Positions 50,249 to 59,161 of a DNA stretch of 64,000 nucleotides are shown piece by piece. Positions within the stretch are counted from its first letter, which is position 1. Every line of letters begins with the position of its first letter. Under the pieces are notes generated by a model, which had not been told where the DNA came from, did not search any database, and was given only the letters and a program-made list of their open reading frames with translations. The stretch is taken from positions 3,796-67,795 of the forward strand of contig DATIZX010000043.1 of NCBI GenBank assembly GCA_035516795.1. The letters are read 5' to 3'. This DNA comes from DATJBF01 sp035516795 (GTDB taxonomy: Bacteria; Verrucomicrobiota; Verrucomicrobiia; Palsa-1439). The translations under genes and the position numbers were made by a program.

Positions 50249-52225
50249 ATGAACTCCAACGCAGCCATCAGAACCGAAGGTGAGGCTCGGAAATCCGTCC
50301 GGTTCGGGTCTCGACGCGATCCACGCACATCGTTAATCCTGATCGTGTTGTTGACGCTTGCCGTTCCAACTTACGCGGAGACCAACGAAAACTATCAAGC
50401 CAGCGAACTGAAGAAGCTCAGCCTGGAACAATTGTTCGAGATGCAGGTCACGACCGTTTCCAAGAAACCCGAAAAGCTCTCGGAGACTGCGTCGGCGATC
50501 CAGGTCATTACCGCCGAAGATATCGAGCGGTCGGGTGCCAGCAGCCTTCCCGAGGCGTTACGGCTCGCGCCGAATTTGCAGGTTGCCCAAGTCAACTCCC
50601 ACGATTGGGCCATCACCGCTCGGGGATTCAACGCTGCCCCGCTTTCCAACAACAGTCTCGCCGATAAGCTGCTCGTCATGATCGACGGGCGTTCGGTATA
50701 CACTCCGCTCTTCGGGGGAGTGTTTTGGGATGTGCAGAACGTACTCTTGGAAGATATCGACCACATCGAGGTGATCAGCGGGCCGGGGGCGACGCTGTGG
50801 GGAGATAACGCCATCAACGGTGTGATCAATGTCGTCACAAAAAGCGCGCGGGATACACAGGGCCTGTATGTCGCCGGCGCCGGTGGCTCCTTCTTGCAGG
50901 ATTTCGGTGGACTGCGCTATGGCGGCAGCGTCAACTCCAATTTTTTCTTTCGGTTGTACGGCCAACGTTTCGACCGTGAGCACACAGACCTGCCAAACGG
51001 CGATAGCGCGGAGGACGCTTGGGACATGACGCAGGGAGGTTTTCGCGCCGATTACTATCCGTCGGACGATAACACGATGACGTTGCAGGGCGATTTTTAT
51101 GGAGGCGATGAAGGCACGCCGACCGTCACTCTGGTGGATGGCCAGAATGTATTGGGCCGCTGGACGCATGTGTTTTCCTATGAGTCCGATTTGAGCGTGC
51201 AAGCGTATTACGACCGCACCTGGAGGAATCTGCCCGGGGCTTCATTCAGCGACAATTTGAAAACGTACGACATCGATCTTCAGCACCGCTTTCCCCTGGG
51301 GGAACGGCAAAGCATTGTTTGGGGCGCGGGCTACCGTCTGATGCGGGATGAAGTGAACAATACTGCGGCGTTGTCGTTTGCGCCGGAGAATCGAAACCTG
51401 CAGCTTTTCAACATATTCCTGCAGGACGAGATCACCGTGATTGACGAGCGCTTGAAATTGACCCTGGGATCGAAACTTGAACACAATGATTATTCCGGGT
51501 TTGAAGTGCAGCCCAGCGCGCGTCTGGCCTGGACGCCCACCACGAGGCAGACCGTTTGGGCCGCAGTTTCACGAGCCGTTCGATCGCCGGCGCGATTTGA
51601 TGCGGACGAGGTGACTCCGTTCATCACCACGCCTCAGCACGAATTCGATTCCGAAAAGGTGATTGCCTACGAACTGGGTTACCGGGCGCGGCCTTTTGAT
51701 AAACTGACTTTCTCGCTGGCGGGGTATTTCAATCACTACTACGACCTGCGGAGCGTCGATCTGAATGCTGCGCCCCCTCCCGCCCTGGTCTTCGCCAATG
51801 ACCAGAAAGCCAACACTTGGGGTGTGGAAGTCTCTGGCAATTTTCAGGCGACGTCCTGGTGGCGTTGGCGGGGCGGGTACGACTATTTGCACGAAGACAT
51901 CTCAGCTACGAGTGCTGCGGTGGTCCCGGGCAGCGATACGTTCGAGGCCATCGATCCTCGTCATCAGTTCCTGATTCAATCCATGATGGATTTGCCGGCG
52001 CATTTTCAATTCGATCTGGTGGGCCGGTATGCGGAGGCCTTGCAGGCCACCGCTCTCACCCCCCGCGTCCCCTCGTACTTCACGTTTGATGCCCGGTTGG
52101 CGTGGCAATTCAAGAATTGGGAGCTGGCTGTCGTCGGCCAGAACCTTTACGACAATCAGCATCCGGAGTTTGGGGCGCTCCAAATTCCGCGTAGCGTGTA
52201 CGGAAAAGTCACATGCCGCTTTTAG
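50249..52225 (+). CDS. TonB-dependent outer-membrane receptor
   Basis: 658 residues from ATG 50249 (GTGAGG upstream). Signal peptide 'LILIVLLTLAVPTYA'. Plug domain: 'LSETASAIQVITAEDIERSG' and 'LEDIDHIEVISGPGATLWGD', then 'NAINGVINVVTKSA', the standard plug motifs. The rest is a 22-strand barrel ending in aromatic 'SVYGKVTCRF', a terminal Phe as required by the BAM machinery. The 'KKLSLEQLFEMQVTTVSKKP' N-terminus is typical of receptors genetically linked to YfiR-type genes. Ligand unknown (siderophore, cobalamin or glycan). Its stop precedes the YfiR-like gene by about 11 bp, so they share an operon. Confidence 0.94.
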   Translation: MNSNAAIRTEGEARKSVRFGSRRDPRTSLILIVLLTLAVPTYAETNENYQASELKKLSLEQLFEMQVTTVSKKPEKLSETASAIQVITAEDIERSGASSLPEALRLAPNLQVAQVNSHDWAITARGFNAAPLSNNSLADKLLVMIDGRSVYTPLFGGVFWDVQNVLLEDIDHIEVISGPGATLWGDNAINGVINVVTKSARDTQGLYVAGAGGSFLQDFGGLRYGGSVNSNFFFRLYGQRFDREHTDLPNGDSAEDAWDMTQGGFRADYYPSDDNTMTLQGDFYGGDEGTPTVTLVDGQNVLGRWTHVFSYESDLSVQAYYDRTWRNLPGASFSDNLKTYDIDLQHRFPLGERQSIVWGAGYRLMRDEVNNTAALSFAPENRNLQLFNIFLQDEITVIDERLKLTLGSKLEHNDYSGFEVQPSARLAWTPTTRQTVWAAVSRAVRSPARFDADEVTPFITTPQHEFDSEKVIAYELGYRARPFDKLTFSLAGYFNHYYDLRSVDLNAAPPPALVFANDQKANTWGVEVSGNFQATSWWRWRGGYDYLHEDISATSAAVVPGSDTFEAIDPRHQFLIQSMMDLPAHFQFDLVGRYAEALQATALTPRVPSYFTFDARLAWQFKNWELAVVGQNLYDNQHPEFGALQIPRSVYGKVTCRF

Positions 52226-52236
52226 GAGCAGCTTTC

Positions 52237-52806
52237 GTGGGGCAAGTACGATTCGCGGCCTGTGGTGCCGCCGGCCTCTTGGCTTTGGCGCTGGCTGGCT
52301 CGAGCGCCTCCGAGTTCCAGAACCGGACCGCGCGGGAGAATGATTTGAAAGCTGTCTTTCTGTTCAACTTCACTCAATTCGTTCAATGGCCGGCTGATGC
52401 CTTCGCTGATGTGTCGGATCCGTTCGTCATTGGAATCCTGGGCGACGATCCCTTTGGGTCGACCTTGAAAGAAGTGGTAGCGAAGGAAACGGTCGGCAAA
52501 CACAAGATTGTCGTGCGGCACTATCAGGATGTGCGCGACATCGCGAACTGCCAGATGCTGTTCATCAGTCCGTCGGAATCATTGCGACTGAATCATATTT
52601 TCGAACATCTCCGCGGCAGGAGCATTCTCAGCGTCGGCGAAACGGAAAGTTTTCTGGCGCACGGAGGCATGATTCGTTTCCTCCTCGTGGGGAACAAGCT
52701 GCACCTGCAAATCAATCTGGAAACTGCCAAAGCCGCCCACTTGACGATCAGTTCCCAACTATTGCGACAGGCTGAGGTATTGGGCCCCGCCCCGAGGAAA
52801 CAATGA
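52237..52806 (+). CDS. YfiR family (DUF4154) periplasmic protein
   Basis: 189 residues from GTG 52237, chosen for AGGAGC seven bases upstream; ATG 52213 within the receptor gene is the alternative. Signal peptide 'LLALALAGSSASE'. 'LKAVFLFNFTQFVQWPADAF' and 'FVIGILGDDPFG' followed by 'GRSILSVGETESFLAHGGMI' are the diagnostic blocks of YfiR. In Pseudomonas, YfiR binds the periplasmic part of the YfiN diguanylate cyclase and represses it. Here the next gene, overlapping by ATGA, encodes a kinase with the same kind of sensor domain. It probably regulates that kinase. Confidence 0.92.
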   Translation: MGQVRFAACGAAGLLALALAGSSASEFQNRTARENDLKAVFLFNFTQFVQWPADAFADVSDPFVIGILGDDPFGSTLKEVVAKETVGKHKIVVRHYQDVRDIANCQMLFISPSESLRLNHIFEHLRGRSILSVGETESFLAHGGMIRFLLVGNKLHLQINLETAKAAHLTISSQLLRQAEVLGPAPRKQ

Positions 52807-54983
52807 CAATCCGGTTCCCCTCCATCAAAACGAAGCTGATGATCGCCATCGTCGGCACGAGCCTCATCGTGTTGGTGGCCGCCTGCACGGTCTTCATCAC
52901 GTTCGAGGTCGTTACGTTCCGTCGCAATCTGGCGCGTTCCTTGGCGACGCGGGCGGATTTGGTGGCCGCCAACTCGACCGCCGCGCTCGCGTTCCAGAAT
53001 CAACAGGACGCCTCCCGCATCCTGTCCGCGTTCCGCAGCGACCCACGGATGGAGGCCGCTTGTTTGTACGATGCGCAGGGGAAGGTTTTTGCCACCTATC
53101 CGCCCCACGCGCCAGCCGGTACGTTTCCCCAGCATGTCGAAATCGGCCATCGATTTAAAAACGGCGCGTTCGTTATTTTCACGCCGGTTGTTGAAGATGG
53201 TCGTCGGCTGGGGACGGTGTTTCTCAAGTTCAATCTTTCTGCGCTCACGGATCGCTACCGCGCCTATACGCTTTTGGTCGTACTGATCGTAATCGGCTCG
53301 ATTTTGGTCGCCTTCGGACTCTCTGAGTGGATGCAAAAGCGCATTGCGGAGCCGCTCCTCAAGCTGGCCGAGACCGCCCGTACGATTTCCAGGAGCAACG
53401 ACTATTCGCTGCGCGCTCAAGCCCTCAGCGAAGACGAGATCGGCTTGCTGACGGATTCTTTTAATACCATGCTCGACGAAATTCAGCAGCGCGATGCTTC
53501 TCTGCGCCAGAGCGAAGCACGCACGCGGGCAATTCTCGAATCGGCGTTGGATAGCATCATCACCATCGATCATGAAGGGCGGATTTTGGAATATAATCCG
53601 GCGGCGGAACGCACCTTCGGTTATCACCGAAGCGACGTGGTTGGCAAGGACATGGTCGAGTTGCTGATCCCGCGCCGCTTGCGCGAGAAGTACCAACAGG
53701 AATTGCAGAAGTATTTCAGGGCAAATCAGGCGCCTCTGCTGGGGAAACGGATTGAATTGATCGCCTTGCGCGCGGATGGCGCGGAGTTTCCGGTCGAAGC
53801 GAGCATTACGCGCATCGGCACGGGAGAACGACAGATTTTCACCGGTTTTATCCGGGACATTACCGAGCGCAAACAGGCCGAACGTACGACCGCCCTTTTG
53901 GCCGCTGTCGTGCAATCCTCCGATGATGCCATTATCACGAAGGATCTGAACAGTGTCATTTTGAGTTGGAACAAGGGCGCCGAACAGATCTTTGGCTATA
54001 CCGCAACAGAAGCAGTGGGACATTCGATACTTTTTTTGACCCCAGACGAGCGCCAGCAGGAGGAAACCGAGATGATCGAGAAAATTCTCCGGGGCGAATC
54101 CGTGGAGCACTTCGACACTGTTCGCCTGCGCAAGGATGGCACGATGCTCGACGTCTCGGTCACGGTATCCCCGATCCGCGACGCCAGCGGTCGGATCATC
54201 GCAGCGTCCAACATCAGTCGCGATATCACGGCACGGGTCCGGGCGGAGCAGGAAATCCGAAAGCTCAACGCCGAGTTGGAGCAGCGCGTTTTGCAGCGGA
54301 CAGCCGAATTGGAAGTTTCCAACAAGGAACTGGAAGCCTTTTCCTATTCGGTTTCCCACGACCTGCGCGCGCCGTTGCGGGCCATCGATGGCTTCAGCCA
54401 GTCGTTGCTGGAGGAATACGGTAACAAGCTGGAGACGGAAGCCCGACATCAATTGGAGCGGGTTCGGGTCGGCGCCAAACGCATGGGCACATTGATCGAT
54501 GATCTGCTGAAATTGTCCCGGATTACCTGTGCGGAGATGCGCCGGGAACAGGTCAACCTCTCCTCGATTGCCCGGCAAGTCGCCGCTGAGTTGAAACTAT
54601 CGGAGCCTGAGCGTAAGGTGACCTTTGTTATTGAAGAAGGCATGAAAGTGCAGGGTGACGCACAATTGCTGTACGTGGTGATGGACAACCTCCTTCGCAA
54701 TTCGTGGAAGTACACTTCCAAGCATCCGACGGCGAGAATTGAATTTGGCAGCCTGAAACAGAATGGAGCACGCGTGTATTTTGTACGGGACGATGGAGCC
54801 GGTTTTGACATGTCGCACGGGGATTTGTTGTTTGCTCCGTTCCAGCGGCTGCATCGACAAACTGAATTTGAGGGCACGGGCATTGGTCTGGCTACTGTCC
54901 AGCGGATCGTTCGCCGGCATGGCGGACGCACCTGGGCGGAAGGAGCGGTCGAAAAAGGCGCCACGTTTTATTTCACATTGTAG
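52803..54983 (+). CDS. CHASE8-HAMP-PAS-PAS sensor histidine kinase
   Basis: 726 residues. Transmembrane helices at about 14-38 and 160-180 flank a periplasmic CHASE8 domain ('RADLVAANSTAALAFQNQQD', 'EAACLYDAQGKVFATYPP'). A HAMP domain, two PAS domains (from about 240 and 365; both end in 'DIT.R'-type linkers), a HisKA domain with His in 'FSYSVSHDLRAPLRAIDGFS' and a HATPase ('DNLLRNSWKYTSKHP', 'DDGAGFDM', 'GTGIGLATVQRIV') follow. The sensor half matches YfiN, the output half is a kinase of the phytochrome-like class. ATGA overlap with the YfiR gene supports a shared unit. The Rcp-like regulator downstream is its probable phospho-acceptor. Confidence 0.93.
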   Translation: MTIRFPSIKTKLMIAIVGTSLIVLVAACTVFITFEVVTFRRNLARSLATRADLVAANSTAALAFQNQQDASRILSAFRSDPRMEAACLYDAQGKVFATYPPHAPAGTFPQHVEIGHRFKNGAFVIFTPVVEDGRRLGTVFLKFNLSALTDRYRAYTLLVVLIVIGSILVAFGLSEWMQKRIAEPLLKLAETARTISRSNDYSLRAQALSEDEIGLLTDSFNTMLDEIQQRDASLRQSEARTRAILESALDSIITIDHEGRILEYNPAAERTFGYHRSDVVGKDMVELLIPRRLREKYQQELQKYFRANQAPLLGKRIELIALRADGAEFPVEASITRIGTGERQIFTGFIRDITERKQAERTTALLAAVVQSSDDAIITKDLNSVILSWNKGAEQIFGYTATEAVGHSILFLTPDERQQEETEMIEKILRGESVEHFDTVRLRKDGTMLDVSVTVSPIRDASGRIIAASNISRDITARVRAEQEIRKLNAELEQRVLQRTAELEVSNKELEAFSYSVSHDLRAPLRAIDGFSQSLLEEYGNKLETEARHQLERVRVGAKRMGTLIDDLLKLSRITCAEMRREQVNLSSIARQVAAELKLSEPERKVTFVIEEGMKVQGDAQLLYVVMDNLLRNSWKYTSKHPTARIEFGSLKQNGARVYFVRDDGAGFDMSHGDLLFAPFQRLHRQTEFEGTGIGLATVQRIVRRHGGRTWAEGAVEKGATFYFTL

Positions 54984-55025
54984 TCGCAGGCTCTACACCT
55001 GTGGACCATGAGACAGGAAAAACAT

Positions 55026-55487
55026 ATGAGTGAGAAAATCATATTACTGGTGGAAGACGATCCGGACGACGAAGAGTTGACGTTACGGGCCTTGCGGAAG
55101 CGCAGGGTGAGCAATGAGGTCGTGGTCGTCCGCGATGGCCAGGAAGCGCTGGATTATCTATTTGGGACAGGGAGCCACGCGGGACGCGATGTCAACGTCC
55201 AACCCGAGGTCGTGCTGCTCGACATCAAACTTCCGAAAATCAACGGCATCGACGTGCTGAAGCGCATCCGTTCGGATGAACGAACCAAACTGCTTCCCGT
55301 GGTGATCCTCACTTCGTCGGCAGAGGAACAAGATTTGTGCGCAGCGTATGTGAATCATGTGAATAGCTACGTTAGGAAACCGGTCGATTTCGAGAAATTC
55401 GTCGAAGCCGTCGAGCAACTGCAGATCTATTGGCTGGTGTTGAATCGTCCGCCACCGGCCTGCATAGTCTCGGGTATGGGTCGATAG
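55026..55487 (+). CDS. Single-domain response regulator (Rcp1/CheY-like)
   Basis: 153 residues from ATG 55026; an ATG at 55008 is six codons upstream. A receiver only: 'LLVEDDPDDEELTLRAL' acidic pocket, phospho-acceptor Asp in 'VVLLDIKLPKINGIDVLK', Thr in 'VVILTSSAEEQD' and Lys in 'YVRKPVDFEKF'. The loop 'YLFGTGSHAGRDVNVQPE' is typical of Rcp1-type regulators that pair with phytochrome-like kinases. No output domain, so it acts by protein interaction or as a phospho-relay. It follows the CHASE8 kinase closely and is its likely partner. Confidence 0.94.
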   Translation: MSEKIILLVEDDPDDEELTLRALRKRRVSNEVVVVRDGQEALDYLFGTGSHAGRDVNVQPEVVLLDIKLPKINGIDVLKRIRSDERTKLLPVVILTSSAEEQDLCAAYVNHVNSYVRKPVDFEKFVEAVEQLQIYWLVLNRPPPACIVSGMGR

Positions 55488-55694
55488 GCGGCCTGTAGTT
55501 CCTTTTTGTGATGCGACATCTCGTCGCCGCACAGGCGCAGAGAGCGCCGAATAAGCTGGACGGGCAGGCGTTCGGCTGCCTTTTCCAAGCCGCCATGACG
55601 CCAAAGTTTCCTGCGCTTCAGATTGAACCTTCTTTATGGCAGAATTGTCGAACAAGTTACTTTTCGGATGTAAACCCCAATCGAGGAAGGAATT

Positions 55695-56684
55695 ATGGAT
55701 CAAGGCATTGCCGCAATTAACGAGCAAGTCAAACGTGAGAGCGAATTCGTCCGGGCATTGGTGGCCGAGATCGGCCGGGTCATTGTCGGCCAGAAGTATC
55801 TTATCGAACGATTGCTAATTGGATTGCTCGCCGATGGGCACGTGTTGCTCGAGGGCGTGCCGGGTTTGGCCAAGACGTTGTCGGTGAAAACCCTGTCCGC
55901 TGCCATCCAGACTGCGTTCCATCGGATTCAGTTCACGCCCGATCTGTTGCCGGCGGACGTGATCGGCACGCTGATTTACAATCCGAAAGACGGCGAGTTT
56001 CGCATCAAGAAAGGGCCGGTGTTCGCGAACCTGATTTTGGCCGACGAAATCAACCGTGCTCCGGCCAAGGTGCAGAGCGCATTGCTCGAAGCGATGCAGG
56101 AACGGCAGGTGACGATTGGCGAACAGACCTTCAAGCTGCCTGAGCCATTTCTCGTGCTGGCGACGCAGAACCCGATCGAACAGGAGGGCACGTATCCATT
56201 GCCGGAAGCGCAGGTCGACCGGTTCATGCTGAAGTTGTCCATCGGTTACCCGAGCAAACAGGAGGAACGCGAAATCATGGAGCGTATGGCGGAGACCGGC
56301 AAACAGATCGTAACGCAGGCGGTGGTAACGCCCGACCAGATTCTCAAGGCGCGGAAGGTGGTGGATTCGGTCTACATGGACGACAAGATCAAGAATTACA
56401 TTGTTGATCTCGTTTTTGCTACACGCGACCCAAAGTCTTACAAGATCGAAATGGGCGACCTGATTCAGTACGGCGCGTCCCCGCGCGCGACGATTTACCT
56501 GGCCATTGCCGCGAAAGCGTACGCGTTCCTGCAAGGGCGCGGTTATGTCACGCCGCAAGATGTGAAGACCATCGGCATGGATGTGTTGCGCCATCGCGTC
56601 ATCGTCAGCTACGAAGCCGAAGCCGAGGACATGACCAGCGAAGATGTAATCAAGAAGATCTTTGATGAGGTTCCCGTTCCGTAG
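55695..56684 (+). CDS. MoxR family AAA+ ATPase
   Basis: 329 residues; GAGGAAGG upstream of the ATG. Walker A 'LEGVPGLAKTLSVKTLS', Walker B 'ANLILADEINRAPAKVQ', sensor-type 'LATQNPIEQEGTYPLPEAQV' and 'DRFMLKLSIGYPSKQEE' identify MoxR. These chaperone-like ATPases work with VWA-domain proteins to assemble or activate enzyme complexes, and this one heads an eight-gene DUF58/Bat operon. Cytoplasmic. The promoter should lie in the roughly 200 bp before it, where no gene is seen. Confidence 0.97.
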   Translation: MDQGIAAINEQVKRESEFVRALVAEIGRVIVGQKYLIERLLIGLLADGHVLLEGVPGLAKTLSVKTLSAAIQTAFHRIQFTPDLLPADVIGTLIYNPKDGEFRIKKGPVFANLILADEINRAPAKVQSALLEAMQERQVTIGEQTFKLPEPFLVLATQNPIEQEGTYPLPEAQVDRFMLKLSIGYPSKQEEREIMERMAETGKQIVTQAVVTPDQILKARKVVDSVYMDDKIKNYIVDLVFATRDPKSYKIEMGDLIQYGASPRATIYLAIAAKAYAFLQGRGYVTPQDVKTIGMDVLRHRVIVSYEAEAEDMTSEDVIKKIFDEVPVP

Positions 56685-56713
56685 GAGCGAATTGCATTCG
56701 CAACCGGCCGTTT

Positions 56714-57589
56714 ATGTTACCCCGCGACATTCTCAAAAAAGTTCGCCAGATTGAAATTCGCACGAACCGTGAAGTTACGGATGTGCTGGGTGGACAATAC
56801 CATTCCGTCTTTAAAGGCCGCGGCATGGAGTTCGAGGAGGTCCGCGAATACCTGCCGGGCGACGAAGTGCGTTCCATCGATTGGAACGTCACCGCGCGGT
56901 TCGGCCATCCATATGTGAAGAAGTTCAAGGAAGAGCGCGAGTTAACCGTGATGCTCGTGGTGGACGTCAGCGCCTCGGGCCAGTTCGGCAGCATCCGGCA
57001 AACCAAGAACGAACTCGCTGCCGAGTTGGCTGCGGTGCTCGCCTTTTCGGCGATCCGCAACAACGACAAGGTCGGCCTCATCATGTTCACCGACGCGATC
57101 GAGAAGTTCGTGCCGCCGAACAAGGGTCGCCGGCATGTATTGCGCGTCATTCGTGAAATCCTGGCGTTCGAGCCAAAAGGGACCGGCACGGACTTGAATC
57201 TGGCGCTCGACTATTTGCGTCAGGTGACCCGGCGTCGGGCTGTGACGTTTCTGTTGTCGGATTTTCAAGACGAAGATTTTCGCAAAAAGCTGCAGATCGC
57301 GGGCAAACGTCATGACCTTGTCGCCCTGAGCATCCGCGACCCGCGCGAACAGGAATTGCCCGCGGTCGGTTTGGTGGAATTGCGCGACGCCGAGACGGGC
57401 GAACACGCTTTGGTGGATACGTCCGACCGCAATGTGCGCGAGACGTACGCACAGAAAGCCAGGGAACGGCTCGATGGCTTGCGCCAGTTGTTCCGCTCCA
57501 CCGGAGTGGATCAGGTCGAGATCCGCTGCGACGAGGATTACATGCGGCCCTTGATTCGATTTTTCCGAATGAGAGAGAGACGCATCTGA
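56714..57589 (+). CDS. DUF58 domain protein (VWA-like)
   Basis: 291 residues. 'GQYHSVFKGRGMEFEEVREY' then 'LPGDEVRSIDWNVTARFGHP' is the DUF58 signature. The VWA-like part has an intact metal site 'VVDVSASGQFGS' and continues to 'GTGTDLNLALDYL'. No membrane segment; probably cytoplasmic and a direct MoxR partner. It starts 30 bp after moxR and is followed after 10 bp by the DUF4381-like gene, clearly one operon. Function within the Bat system is not settled. Confidence 0.95.
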   Translation: MLPRDILKKVRQIEIRTNREVTDVLGGQYHSVFKGRGMEFEEVREYLPGDEVRSIDWNVTARFGHPYVKKFKEERELTVMLVVDVSASGQFGSIRQTKNELAAELAAVLAFSAIRNNDKVGLIMFTDAIEKFVPPNKGRRHVLRVIREILAFEPKGTGTDLNLALDYLRQVTRRRAVTFLLSDFQDEDFRKKLQIAGKRHDLVALSIRDPREQELPAVGLVELRDAETGEHALVDTSDRNVRETYAQKARERLDGLRQLFRSTGVDQVEIRCDEDYMRPLIRFFRMRERRI

Positions 57590-57599
57590 AGCGCCAATC

Positions 57600-58166
57600 A
57601 TGACGAATGCCCGGACAGATATTCGCGACATCAAAGGACTGGTGCCGGTGCCGCATGACTGGTGGTGGCTGTGGCTGGTGCTGGCGGTCGTGGCGATCGC
57701 GGCGCTGGCGCTCTGGTGGTGGCGTCGCAGACGCTTGATGCCGGCTGCAGGTGAGGCGCCTGTGCCGCTGTCACCTTATGAATTGGCGAGGCGTGCTCTG
57801 CGGCAATTGCGCGAGGAGAATCCGGTTGTCGAAGAGTTTTACACGAAACTTTCGGACATCGTGCGGCATTATCTCGAGAACCAAATGGGCTTGCGGGCCC
57901 CCGAGCGCACCACTGAAGAATTCCTTCACGAAGTATCCCACGATCATGCGCTCTTGGCAGAGCACAAGGAATTGCTCGGCGCGTTTCTCGAAGAATCCGA
58001 CCTGGTAAAGTTTGCGCGCTTCCGGCCCGGCGAAGAAGACAAAGAACGTGCGTTTGCCGCCGCGGAAAAATTCGTGGAGGAATCTTCCGCGGGGGCGACC
58101 TCCCTGTCGCCAGGGCAAGAACCGGTTGCGGCCGGGAAGCCGCTCCCACAGAAGGAAGAGCCATGA
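57600..58166 (+). CDS. DUF4381-like membrane protein of the Bat operon
   Basis: 188 residues. One membrane helix near the start ('WLWLVLAVVAIAALALWWW') followed by Arg-rich 'RRRRL'. The cytoplasmic part ('LARRALRQLREENPVVEEFY' to 'HYLENQMGLRAPERTTEEFL') is a helical domain typical of the small protein between DUF58 and BatA. A Pro/Glu/Gly-rich tail ends at the stop, which overlaps the BatA start by ATGA. Presumably anchors or bridges the VWA proteins. No catalytic residues seen. Confidence 0.88.
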   Translation: MTNARTDIRDIKGLVPVPHDWWWLWLVLAVVAIAALALWWWRRRRLMPAAGEAPVPLSPYELARRALRQLREENPVVEEFYTKLSDIVRHYLENQMGLRAPERTTEEFLHEVSHDHALLAEHKELLGAFLEESDLVKFARFRPGEEDKERAFAAAEKFVEESSAGATSLSPGQEPVAAGKPLPQKEEP

Positions 58167-59161
58167 AATTCGCCAGTCCATGGCTGCTGTTGCTGTTGTT
58201 GCTTCTGCCGTTGTGGCTTTGGTGGGAACGCCGTTCGGCGCGGCGCGGTGGACTGAAGTTCTCGTCGATTGCAGTAGCGAAGCCGCTATCGTCTTTTTGG
58301 ACGGCATTGGGTGGGCCGCTACTGCTCACGTTGCGGGGCGGGACGCTGGTCTTCTTCGTTCTGGCCCTGGCACGACCGCAACTGGGACGCAGCGAAAGCA
58401 AGATCCGGACGGAAGGGATTGACATCGTTCTGGTAGTCGACATCTCTGGCAGCATGCAGGCGATGGACTACGAAAAAGCCGGCCAGCGCGAATCCCGAAT
58501 CGACGCGGTCAAAGACGTGGTCCGCGAGTTCATTCACGACCGGCCCAACGATCGCATCGGCATGGTCGTGTTTGGCACGCACGCTTATGTGGCCAGTCCA
58601 CTGACGCTCGATCATGATTGGCTGGAGCGGAATTTGGACCGGGTGAAGATTGGGTTGGTGGAAGGCAACACCGCAATTGGCGCCGGCCTCGGCACGGGAG
58701 TCAATCGGTTGCGGGACACGAAGGCCAAGAGCAAAGTGATCGTGCTCCTGACCGATGGCGGCGAGAACGTGCATAATCCGCCCGCGCTCGACGCCGCCAA
58801 TGCGGCGAAGGAGTTTCACGTGCGCGTGTATACGGTGGGCGCGGGTTCGCAGGGCCTGGCGCCGATGCCCGTTTACGATCAAGCCGGCAATCTCGTGGGT
58901 TATCAGCCCATCCGGGCCGACCTCGATGAGAATCTGTTGAAGCAAATCGCCACCATCACCGGAGGACAATATTTCCGAGCGGCGGACACGGAGTCGCTGA
59001 AGAAGACTTACGCACAAATCGATGCCATGGAAAAAGAGAAGGTCGAGACCAACGCGTACGAAGAGTGGCAGGAATTATTCCCGTGGTTTCTCGTGCCGGG
59101 ACTCGGATGCCTGTTATTGTCGGTGACCTTGGAAAACACGCGATTGCGGAGGCTGCCGTAA
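58163..59161 (+). CDS. batA: BatA-like VWA-domain membrane protein
   Basis: 332 residues; AGAAGGAAGAG upstream. Two N-terminal helices ('PWLLLLLLLLPLWLWW', 'LTLRGGTLVFFVLALA'), a VWA domain with full MIDAS 'VVDISGSMQAMDY' and the distal Asp in 'LLTDGGENVHNP', then a third helix near the C-terminus ('LFPWFLVPGLGCLLLSVTL'). The architecture is that of BatA (aerotolerance operon). The VWA domain probably faces the periplasm. Stop and next start overlap by one base (TAATG). Confidence 0.94.
   Translation: MKFASPWLLLLLLLLPLWLWWERRSARRGGLKFSSIAVAKPLSSFWTALGGPLLLTLRGGTLVFFVLALARPQLGRSESKIRTEGIDIVLVVDISGSMQAMDYEKAGQRESRIDAVKDVVREFIHDRPNDRIGMVVFGTHAYVASPLTLDHDWLERNLDRVKIGLVEGNTAIGAGLGTGVNRLRDTKAKSKVIVLLTDGGENVHNPPALDAANAAKEFHVRVYTVGAGSQGLAPMPVYDQAGNLVGYQPIRADLDENLLKQIATITGGQYFRAADTESLKKTYAQIDAMEKEKVETNAYEEWQELFPWFLVPGLGCLLLSVTLENTRLRRLP

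Noticed and set aside
52593..54578. 661-codon minus-strand frame opposite the CHASE8 kinase
   Set aside because: Shadow of a gene with complete HisKA/HATPase motifs and strand-consistent operon.
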